Assembly (NCBI GenBank): GCA_030578315.1
Contig: JAUQQL010000007.1
Coordinates: 1 to 49,628, forward strand
Length of the DNA stretch: 49,628 nt
From: Thermodesulfobacteriota bacterium
GTDB lineage: Bacteria > Desulfobacterota > Thermodesulfobacteria > Thermodesulfobacteriales > Thermodesulfobacteriaceae
Direction of reading: 5' to 3'
Part shown: in pieces, positions 43,605 to 49,628 of the stretch
Layout: every line of letters begins with the position of its first letter
How positions within the stretch are numbered: position 1 is the stretch's first letter
Program-made: the position numbers and the translations under genes
Notes under the pieces: model-generated
What the model was told of the DNA's origin: nothing
What the model saw: the letters and a program-made list of their open reading frames with translations, nothing else
Database searches by the model: none

Positions 43605-43838
43605 ATGAAAATGAAAAACAGACAGGTTTTTAAATTCTCAGTTGACGAAACCTCAGATAACGACGTAATCTACTACATTAAATCAATAAAAAATAAGAAC
43701 ATGAGAGGTCTATGGATACTGAATGCTATAAGACTTCTTAAAGATCTTGAAACAAACTTAAGAACAACTGAGTTTTCTCAAATAAAAGATGTAGTTGAAG
43801 AATGTATAAAAAACCAAAAAAGTAAATCCCGATTCTAA
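43605..43838 (+). CDS. small ParR-like protein upstream of the actin homologue
   Basis: A 77-residue protein. Its start, VFKFSVDETSDNDVIYYIKS, then RGLWILNAIRLLKDLE, resembles the strand-helix-helix arrangement of ParR-type RHH adaptor proteins that load ParM filaments at a centromere. AAGGAGG precedes the ATG. It lies 37 bases before the actin-like gene on the same strand. The assignment rests on pattern and neighbourhood. Confidence 0.5.
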   Translation: MKMKNRQVFKFSVDETSDNDVIYYIKSIKNKNMRGLWILNAIRLLKDLETNLRTTEFSQIKDVVEECIKNQKSKSRF

Positions 43839-43875
43839 AATAATAATAAAGACCTCAAAAAAACAGGAGGGGGAA

Positions 43876-44931
43876 ATGAACGAAATGAAAATTCAGAATG
43901 AAGTTCAAACAACTGAAGTCCTAACTGAACCTCAAGCTCAAACAGCCGAAACTCAAACTGAAATCTCAGATGAAAACCTTAAAGACCTTAGACGTGAAAA
44001 AACTCAAATCAGAATTAAAAGAAAACCTCTTCCGCTTGATAGATCTGCCTACTTTGACTTTGCAGTACTCGATCCAGGTTACGGCAACGTGAAAGTTGCT
44101 AAAGTTAGCCTGGAAGAAAAGAAAGTCTACTACTTTATGACCCCAAGCATAATAAGCGAAATACCTGAATGGCAGTATGAAACCTTAAGTGATATTGGAC
44201 AGTCAGCTAGCGTTTTTTATAAAGGTAAGTACTACCTGGCAGGATTACTTGCTACAAGCTACGGATTCAGAAAACCTACACTTATAGAAAACTTCCTTGA
44301 AGAATACGGTATTCCCGTCTTTGCACTGAGTTTTTGTAAAGACGTCAAAAAAATCTTTATCACGCTTTCCATATCCGACTGGCACAAAAGAGAAAAAATA
44401 GCTGCAATTTTAAAAGAATTAGGCTTCGAAGAAGTCATTTTCGTAGTCCAGGGTCTTGGTATCTGGCTCTGTGCAAAAGCACCTTCTGATGCTGTAGTTG
44501 TAGATGTTGGATTCAATACCGTGGATGTTTTGATAATTAATGATCGCAAAGTTGTAAGAGAGCTTTGCTTTTCCATTAAGGAATACGGACTTATTTCCTT
44601 TCTTGAAAAACTTACCAAAGATGATCCATACCTTCTTGCAATGAAACTCGAACAGGGTGATCCGGAACTTACTCAAAAAGTTAAAAAATACTACTTCCCC
44701 TGGCTTGAGGAACAAATGCAGGTAAGACCTGAATGGAGAAGATTCGTTAAATCCGGCAGAATCATCGGAAAATTTATTCTCGGTGGTGGGGGAGCTAGAT
44801 TTTTCCCCATAGAAAATCCAGAAGGTGTTTTTATAGTAAAAGATCCAGAGCTTGCTAACGTAGAAGGTGTAGCTAAATATTACCTCAACGAATACCTGAA
44901 AGCTGAAAAAGAAAGCTTAAGAACAATATAA
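43876..44931 (+). CDS. ParM/StbA-type actin-like partition ATPase
   Basis: A 351-residue actin-fold protein with a polar 50-residue N-terminal extension. Nucleotide motifs are phosphate-1 DPGYGNVKVA (66-75), phosphate-2 VVVDVGFNTVDVL (207-219) and the adenosine motif FILGGGGARFF (300-310). It is expected to form filaments that push plasmid copies apart. AGGAGGGGG lies just before the ATG. The downstream gene starts one base after its stop. Confidence 0.85.
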   Translation: MNEMKIQNEVQTTEVLTEPQAQTAETQTEISDENLKDLRREKTQIRIKRKPLPLDRSAYFDFAVLDPGYGNVKVAKVSLEEKKVYYFMTPSIISEIPEWQYETLSDIGQSASVFYKGKYYLAGLLATSYGFRKPTLIENFLEEYGIPVFALSFCKDVKKIFITLSISDWHKREKIAAILKELGFEEVIFVVQGLGIWLCAKAPSDAVVVDVGFNTVDVLIINDRKVVRELCFSIKEYGLISFLEKLTKDDPYLLAMKLEQGDPELTQKVKKYYFPWLEEQMQVRPEWRRFVKSGRIIGKFILGGGGARFFPIENPEGVFIVKDPELANVEGVAKYYLNEYLKAEKESLRTI

Positions 44932-44932
44932 C

Positions 44933-45280
44933 ATGCCAAGGCACAGAATAGAAAACCAGTACTTTACTTTCAGACCAAGAATATACCTCTCGGAAAAATA
45001 TCAGGATCTTGTGAAGTTTTTGACTTCCTATTATCAAGGTAGAAATGTTGTCTCTGTCCTTCTTGAAAAATTTTTAAACACTGTGCTTTTACACGTTGAA
45101 AAAAGTGATTGGAAAGCAAAAATCCTTGAAATATTACAAAATGAAAGCAAAGAAGTTGATGGGGAATTAGCTATAAAACCAGACTCACTTCTGGACAGAC
45201 CTCCAGAAAAAACATCCGAAGAAAATCTTGAAAGTAACTTCCTCTCTGTAGATCTTTCGGAAGTTATTGAAAAGTTTTAA
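44933..45280 (+). CDS. hypothetical protein, possible partition adaptor
   Basis: A 115-residue protein tightly coupled to the actin-like gene (1-base gap). Residues 10-50 (YFTFRPRIYLSEKY to SVLLEKFLNTVL) have an RHH-like strand and two-helix order; the C-terminal half is acidic and probably disordered. Together with the 77-residue protein it could bind the nearby repeat array. I do not recognise the family. Confidence 0.55.
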   Translation: MPRHRIENQYFTFRPRIYLSEKYQDLVKFLTSYYQGRNVVSVLLEKFLNTVLLHVEKSDWKAKILEILQNESKEVDGELAIKPDSLLDRPPEKTSEENLESNFLSVDLSEVIEKF

Positions 45281-45337
45281 GGCAGCAAAATGATAAGAAG
45301 TAAATACCTGTAAACATATAAACAAAAGGGGAGGACA

Positions 45338-45529
45338 ATGAACTCAGAAAAAATTAAAAACATTTTCAAAAAAGCAAGTAAAATTGCCTGGAAAGTTTCA
45401 AAAGCATGCTTTGCTGTTACCTGGAAGCTTGCCAAAGTTGCGGTAATTTTAACTCTGGGACTACTTACTCTCGGACTTTTTATTGCCAGAATTATCGATA
45501 GAAATGCAAGACCCTTTGACCAGGTATAA
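45338..45529 (+). CDS. small single-pass membrane protein
   Basis: A 63-residue protein with a basic amphipathic N-terminal stretch (residues 3-33) and one hydrophobic segment (about 34-51, VAVILTLGLLTLGLFIA), then a polar tail. GGGGAGG precedes the ATG. Not recognised. It ends just before the iteron-like region, on the same strand as the partition genes. Confidence 0.55.
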   Translation: MNSEKIKNIFKKASKIAWKVSKACFAVTWKLAKVAVILTLGLLTLGLFIARIIDRNARPFDQV

Positions 45530-45669
45530 AAAATATTTTCTGCTCTGCAAAAATATCTCCTGATTGTTAACCCTCTTTAACAAAAACTAAAAGTACCAAA
45601 AAATTTCTGAAAAGTTCTCAGAACAAAATGTTAAACAAAATTTTTATAAAAATTTCACTTTAAAATAAA

Positions 45670-45860
45670 TGGACCAAATATCAGTTGAAAGTGGACCAAA
45701 TATCGGTTTTTGGACCACTTTCGTTGAATTAGGGTGGAAATATTTTATCATTTTTTAAATACAATAATTATATATATAATTTTTCCACCCAGTAGTAGAC
45801 CCATCAGTTTAAGTGGACCAAATAAAAATAAATGGTCCAAATATGAAAGTGGTCCAAATT
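45670..45860. repeat. iteron-like array of six TGGWCCAAAT repeats with AT-rich core (candidate origin or centromere)
   Basis: Copies start near 45670, 45692, 45814, 45833 and 45850 in one orientation; the copy at 45711 is inverted (reads GAAAGTGGTCCAAAA on the minus strand). Most carry the core TGG-A/T-CCAAATA. Between the third and fourth copies, GGGTGGAAA (45732-45740) and TTTCCACCC (45782-45790) form an inverted repeat around 41 bases of nearly pure A/T (45741-45781), like a DNA-unwinding element. The remaining parts of 45530-45973 contain no gene. Confidence 0.8.
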
Positions 45861-45936
45861 CAAAAATTATAACCCTTTAGACCTTAATTTTTAAAAACGA
45901 TATCTTTTCTTTTTTACTTTTTTAAAGAAAGGATTG

Positions 45937-45963
45937 AGTTTCACCTTCTGTAGACCTGAAACT
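45937..45963 (-). terminator. weak hairpin after the DinG-like gene
   Basis: AGTTTCA and TGAAACT (45937-45943, 45957-45963) flank 13 bases just beyond the helicase stop. No clear T-run follows, so it is only a possible terminator. Confidence 0.3.
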
Positions 45964-45973
45964 TTTAGAGATT

Positions 45974-47488
45974 TTACTTCACAACAGTAAGTTTTGCTCT
46001 TTCGTTTTTATTTATCTCCTCTTTTTTACATTCGTACACAACTTTTGCTCCAGCTTTTTCTAACTCAGACAGATAGAAAACAAGTTCCTTATAATTCACG
46101 AGTCTGTTATCAAGGATAATGATTTCTCCACCGCATTCAGAACTCCTTAACATTCTTCCTATTCCCTGTTTAAATTTCTTAAACATACTTTCAAATCCAG
46201 AGATAAACCCTTTTATATCGTCATTATCATCATCAGGAACCGGAAAGGGAAGTTTGGTCATTATGATACACTTTTTACCAGGAATATCTATACCCGTCCA
46301 GAAAACGTCAGTTCCTGCTGCAATTTTTATTTCTCCATCCCTCATCTTTTGAACAATTTTAAATGTTCCCATTTCTTTCGAAGTAACGCACTCAGGAATG
46401 TTGGCTTTTATCAATTCTAACTGTTGATAACTTGTGCATAATACAAGGACCTTATTGTATCTTTTTGAAACCTCTCTAATAAGACCGATAAGTTCTTTTT
46501 CGTATTTCTTATCCCTGTAGTTCACGTCTTTAACCGATATGGTAACAGCTGACCAGTTTCTTTTATCCTCTATGTAAAAGGCATCTACTTCCTCAGGACT
46601 GATAGGAAGATCGGGAACTGTTGCAGATACAAAGATTACTTCACTGTAGAAGTCAAGGCTGTAGTCGATTTTCCTGTCAACTGGAAAAACTCCAGTTGAT
46701 TCAATATTCTGTTTTTTGAGAATTTCGTATTTTTCTCTGTGTTTAAAGTATTCTTCAAGGGCAAGGTTGTAGTCTCTTATGGAGTTAAAGTCTTTAGGAT
46801 CGGGTTCTTTTGGTTCTGCAAGGTCTTCTTCTGAAACAAGTAGTTTTTCTTTTCTTTCAAATGGAAGAAGATGGCATTCGTCAATTATTAACAAAGTAGG
46901 GGAGTTTAAAGAAAGAATGTTTGTAATATAGGGAAGAAGTGCGTGATTAACAATGATTACTTTTTTAGGTTTAGCAGTTTCGATTGTATTGAAGTATTCA
47001 CATTTTCCTTCAAGAAAGAATTTACACTTTTCCTGGTATTCAGGACGGCAGTAATATCTTGAAACCTGAATTTTTTCTTTAATATTTTTGGGAATAAATG
47101 AAAGATCTATATTATAAAACTCAGCTTTATCTGCACATATATAGTTACTTCTTCCCATAAGAATAACGAAGTCGTCGGTAAACTTTTTGAGATCCTGTAC
47201 TACTTGATTCTGAAGGAGTTTTGTAGAAACTGAAATTACTGTTTTGTCAAATTTTTCCTTTGTCAGAGCGTAAAGAATGTATGAAATGGTTTTACCGGTT
47301 CCTGTTGGAGCTTCGATGATTTTAAACTTTTTTGTGGACTGATAGAGGAATTTGAGGGTTTTAGCCTGATCTGGAAAAAGTCTGATATTAGTTTTTTGAA
47401 GGAGTTCTGAAAGAAGGTTGTCATTTATTTCTCTTCTTTCTTTTACGAAGCTATCAATTACACTAAAAATCCTTTCTAAGATTTTCAT
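45974..47488 (-). CDS. DinG/XPD-family DNA helicase with Fe-S cysteines
   Basis: A 504-residue SF2 helicase that would unwind 5'-3' DNA, R-loops or G-quadruplexes. Walker A is APTGTGKT (60-67), and Walker B is IIDECH (201-206). Four cysteines between motifs I and II (C118, C147, C155, C163) make the [4Fe-4S] domain of the XPD/DinG group. Late motifs include AAGTDVFWTGIDIPGKK and KQGIGRMLRSS (motif VI). It is shorter than E. coli DinG (716). Its place beside the repeat array suggests a replication role, but DinG-type (CasDinG-like) helicases also occur with CRISPR systems. Confidence 0.85.
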   Translation of the reverse strand: MKILERIFSVIDSFVKERREINDNLLSELLQKTNIRLFPDQAKTLKFLYQSTKKFKIIEAPTGTGKTISYILYALTKEKFDKTVISVSTKLLQNQVVQDLKKFTDDFVILMGRSNYICADKAEFYNIDLSFIPKNIKEKIQVSRYYCRPEYQEKCKFFLEGKCEYFNTIETAKPKKVIIVNHALLPYITNILSLNSPTLLIIDECHLLPFERKEKLLVSEEDLAEPKEPDPKDFNSIRDYNLALEEYFKHREKYEILKKQNIESTGVFPVDRKIDYSLDFYSEVIFVSATVPDLPISPEEVDAFYIEDKRNWSAVTISVKDVNYRDKKYEKELIGLIREVSKRYNKVLVLCTSYQQLELIKANIPECVTSKEMGTFKIVQKMRDGEIKIAAGTDVFWTGIDIPGKKCIIMTKLPFPVPDDDNDDIKGFISGFESMFKKFKQGIGRMLRSSECGGEIIILDNRLVNYKELVFYLSELEKAGAKVVYECKKEEINKNERAKLTVVK

Positions 47489-47556
47489 ACTTTTTTACTC
47501 CTTTTTGAAGTTTCACTTTTTTATAGACTTAAAGGTTATGAAATTAAGTCAGAGGA

Positions 47557-47587
47557 AAGGAGGGAAGGCTCAAGAACTTCCCTCCTT
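47557..47587. terminator. hairpin between the 125-residue gene and the helicase gene
   Basis: A perfect 11-bp stem AAGGAGGGAAG with its complement, 9-base loop. It lies just downstream of the stop at 47595 (minus strand). It lacks a T-tail and so may be an mRNA-stabilising or attenuating structure. Confidence 0.55.
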
Positions 47588-47594
47588 AAGCTGA

Positions 47595-47972
47595 CTAATC
47601 GATTTCTATTTCGTCAAATCCGTTAATTTCCTCTTCAGTTTCTTTTCCTATTTTCACCTTTTTTCTTTCGTAGCATTCAAAAAGCACGTTTATTTCCTGT
47701 TTTGTTAACACGTCTTTAAGTTTATAGATTAGTCTTCCCACGTTCTTTAAAACGTCTGGGTCTTTTACTTTAGCAATGATAAAGTAAAGGTTAGAAAACA
47801 CAGAGTCTTGGTTTAATTGTTCGGAAATAAGTTCTCTTTTTCTCTGCTTGTAAAGTGTAACGAGAGCTTTTTTATAACCTCCGTTTTCCATTTCAACAAG
47901 TTTCTTACCCACTTCAGTTAGTTGATTGATGTCTTTTGCATTCATTATTTCGTTTACTAATTCTGTAACCAT
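47595..47972 (-). CDS. hypothetical acidic helical protein
   Basis: A 125-residue protein, mainly predicted helix, with an acidic C terminus (EEEINGFDEIEID). It has no recognised motif. The start is placed at ATG 47972 since GGAGG is 7 bases upstream; a TTG at 47978 is closer to that site. It lies upstream of the helicase gene on the same strand with a stable hairpin between them, so the helicase may be partly uncoupled. Confidence 0.6.
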   Translation of the reverse strand: MVTELVNEIMNAKDINQLTEVGKKLVEMENGGYKKALVTLYKQRKRELISEQLNQDSVFSNLYFIIAKVKDPDVLKNVGRLIYKLKDVLTKQEINVLFECYERKKVKIGKETEEEINGFDEIEID

Positions 47973-47978
47973 ATCCAA

Positions 47979-48304
47979 ACCTCCTTTTATTTTTTTTATT
48001 TCACCTCTTTTAGACCCTTAATATTTCAAAAAGGGTAGAGTTTTCAGTATTTTCCAAGTATCAGCGCAGAATATTTTACTAAGATGTATATCAAATTTTA
48101 TTGAGCTTTATCCCACAAGAATCTATAAAAATAAGAAAAATTTGAAATAATTTATTCTATTCAAGCTAACAATCGATTCTATCGATTTTAGGAAAGGGAG
48201 CGGGAAGCCTCTCCTTTTCAAAGGAGAGATGAGAGCGACCATATGAAGATGATATTATACCTGAAAAATTTTGACTTTATAAATTTTTGGTATATACTAT
48301 ATGC
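47979..48304. other. intergenic region containing the left end of the IS605-type insertion
   Basis: No gene is seen. It contains AATCGATT/ATCGATT repeats (48171-48188) and a hairpin (48209-48228) that probably belongs to the insertion's left end. The left IS border cannot be fixed without a second copy. Confidence 0.5.
48209..48228. repeat. subterminal hairpin of IS200/IS605 left end
   Basis: CTCTCCTTTTCAAAGGAGAG is a perfect palindrome about 77 bases before tnpA. Y1 transposases recognise such imperfect subterminal hairpins in single-stranded DNA, so this is the likely TnpA-binding structure. Confidence 0.7.
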
Positions 48305-48724
48305 ATGGGTAAGAATTTAAAGTATGCAAGAACATGTGTATATAACTGCAATTATCATCTGGTTTTTTCCACAAAATATAGAAAACCAGTTTTGACAGAA
48401 GAGATAGAAAAGAGGTTTAAGGAATTGGTAGAGGAGGTAGCAAAGGAGAAAGGTTTTGAGGTGTCTCAGGTTGAGGTAGGAGAAAAAGACCATGTCCATG
48501 TTTTTGTTTCAGCTCATCCGAAGATGTGTCCTTCTTATATTGTCAAAATGATTAAAGGGATAACCGCAAGGAAGTTGTTAATAGAGTTTCCACAGTTAAA
48601 ACAGGTATATAGAAAGGGGCATTTGTGGAATTCAAGTTATTATATTGAAACCATAGGTTCAATATCTGAGGAAGCTATCAGAAAATACATAGAAAGCCAA
48701 AAGAGAAAACCATGGCAATCATAG
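48305..48724 (+). CDS. tnpA: IS200/IS605-family Y1 transposase TnpA
   Basis: A 139-residue HUH single-strand transposase. The HUH motif is H63-V-H65 in KDHVHVFVSA, and the nucleophile is Y128 in EEAIRKYIESQ. The start ATG 48305 is chosen over the TTG at 48287, because family members begin close to the first conserved strand. It overlaps tnpB by 13 bases, the usual IS605 order. All catalytic residues are present, so it may be active. Confidence 0.95.
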   Translation: MGKNLKYARTCVYNCNYHLVFSTKYRKPVLTEEIEKRFKELVEEVAKEKGFEVSQVEVGEKDHVHVFVSAHPKMCPSYIVKMIKGITARKLLIEFPQLKQVYRKGHLWNSSYYIETIGSISEEAIRKYIESQKRKPWQS

Positions 48725-49628
48725 CATATAAGTTCAGGGTTTATCCAAGTCAAAAGCAATTAGAAACTTTGAAACAGTTTGCGGGGTGTGTAAGATTTGT
48801 TTACAACTACATGCTTGCTTTGTCAAAAGAAAAATATGAGAAAGAAGGCATAAAATGGAATACTTTGGGATACAAAAAGTTATTACCAAGGTTAAAAGAG
48901 GAATATCCTTTTCTCAAACAAGCTCCATCTCAGGCATTACAACAGGCAGTTATTAATCTTGGCAAAGCTTATGAGAACTTTTTCAAAGATAGGGCAAAGT
49001 TTCCAAAGTTTAAAAAAAGAAAGAGATAAGTTCCATATATCTGCCACAGGGTTTCAAGATAGAAGATAAAGGAAAGTGGCTATATCTCACTATTCCAAAG
49101 ATGGAAAAGCCTCTTAAAGTAAGAAAGCACAGACAAATAGATGGCGTTGTTAAGTCAATAATTATAAGTCTTTCTCCATCAGGTAAAGTTCATGTTTCTA
49201 TACTTGTGAAAAAGGAGATATTTTCTTTGGAAAGGAAAGAGAAAGTAGTAGCCATAGATATAGGACTTAAAGATTTTGCGGTAATAGTGGATAGCCAGGG
49301 GGTAATTCAGAAAGTACCTCATCCGAGATATCTTCTTAGAACAGAGAAACTTCTCAAAAGACAACAGAAGAAGTTAAGCAGGAAAGAGAAGTTTTCAAAG
49401 AACTATCAAAAACAAGCAAGAAAAGTGGCAAAGTTGCATGAGAAAGTAAAAAACCAAAGAATGGATTTTCTGCATAAATTGTCTTCTGCCATTATCCACG
49501 AAAACCAAGTGGTAGTGGTAGAGGATTTGAACATTAAAGGCTTACTGCAAAACGATAGATTATCCAAAGCCATATCCGATAGTGGATGGGCTATGTTTTT
49601 GACCTTTCTTTCTTACAAAGCACAGCTT
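48712..49628 (+). pseudogene. tnpB: TnpB-like RNA-guided nuclease gene with a frameshift, truncated by the window
   Basis: The first frame (48712-49029) encodes the N-terminal region (RVYPSQKQLETL, CVRFVYNYML, APSQALQQAV, KFPKFKK). It then stops after the A7 run at 49012-49018. The continuation is in the -1 frame: YLPQGFKIEDKGKW, then the RuvC-I motif AIDIGLKDF (catalytic Asp) and the RuvC-II motif VVVEDLNIKG (catalytic Glu). The window ends before the zinc-finger and RuvC-III parts. A single base lost in the A-run would explain the break. Confidence 0.85.

Larger units (their letters stand above)
34594..49628. mobile_element. integrated plasmid/ICE-like element (left end; continues past window)
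   Basis: It starts at the tRNA-Gln fragment. Content supports a formerly autonomous replicon: ParA and actin-type partition genes, an iteron-like array, a DinG-type helicase, a RecO-like protein, a transglycosylase, an AcrIII-1-like protein and an IS605-type insertion. Codons ending in C are visibly more common than in the flanking chromosome. No integrase, relaxase or type IV secretion ATPase is recognised inside the window, so the rest should lie to the right. Confidence 0.75.
48209..49628 (+). mobile_element. IS200/IS605-family insertion sequence (partial, runs off the window)
   Basis: A Y1 transposase gene followed by an overlapping tnpB gene, with a subterminal hairpin upstream. The right end and the associated omega-RNA region lie beyond the window. 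Confidence 0.85.

Noticed and set aside
44259-44715. Two minus-strand frames opposite the actin-like gene
   Set aside because: They are shadows of a gene with clear nucleotide-binding motifs.

Overview
The window reads as chromosome of an AT-rich, thermophilic, diderm (Gram-negative) bacterium, with a mobile element entering from about 34.6 kb. The diderm call rests on lpxC, a LapA-like protein, SecD-SecF, lytic transglycosylases and two L,D-transpeptidases. The thermophile call rests on Lys/Glu-rich proteins and heavy use of A/T-ending codons. A glutamate synthase split into three archaeal-type polypeptides fits lineages such as Thermodesulfobacteria, but the species assignment is an inference.

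Chromosomal part (1-34.3 kb): densely packed housekeeping genes. On the plus strand at 0.2-8.6 kb lie a HAD phosphatase, an RsmB/NSUN-type RNA m5C methyltransferase, a DegT-type aminotransferase (apparently starting at ATT), a TIM-barrel isomerase-like protein, a lytic transglycosylase, a metal-ABC binding protein and a SecD-SecF fusion. A tRNA-Ser(GGA) lies among them on the minus strand. Next come fmt and clpB (minus), diverging from an Hsp20 gene. Then follow thiL, ndk, moeA and a CGGC-domain protein (minus), dacA-like and ugd (plus), and a minus-strand group (MBL hydrolase, LapA-like, endonuclease III-like, and a cysteine synthase fused to a divergent cysteinyl-tRNA synthetase). After these are an LdtA-like gene (plus), then lpxC, ribD, a DUF1992 gene, a TPR gene and a flavin reductase (minus), a LysR regulator (plus), and a minus-strand run of glutamate synthase (three genes), L,D-transpeptidase, panC and a YkgJ-type cysteine-cluster protein.

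Mobile part (34.6 kb to the window end): the left border is a 51-bp 3' fragment of tRNA-Gln(CTG), beginning at the anticodon arm. This is the expected scar of tRNA-targeted integration; the intact tRNA and the integrase should lie beyond the right edge. The element carries two partition-type modules (RHH protein plus ParA; ParR-like protein plus ParM-like actin plus RHH-like protein). It has a 190-bp iteron-like array of TGGWCCAAAT repeats around an AT-rich segment bounded by an inverted repeat (candidate origin or centromere), a DinG-type helicase, a RecO-like protein, a secreted transglycosylase, and a membrane-anchored HD protein. An IS200/IS605-type insertion (tnpA plus frame-disrupted tnpB) sits at the right edge. 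It is best described as an integrated plasmid or ICE.

The most unusual cargo is 37.2-40.7 kb: a TrpF-like gene with an internal TAA, a PfkB sugar/nucleoside kinase fused to an intact GGDEF diguanylate cyclase, an exonuclease VII large-subunit-like protein with a C-terminal membrane anchor, and a DUF1874 protein. The DUF1874 protein carries the catalytic pattern of AcrIII-1, the anti-CRISPR ring nuclease that destroys cyclic tetra-adenylate. I infer an accessory module combining nucleotide signalling with counter-defence. Several element genes are broken at homopolymer runs, which means either decay or assembly error.
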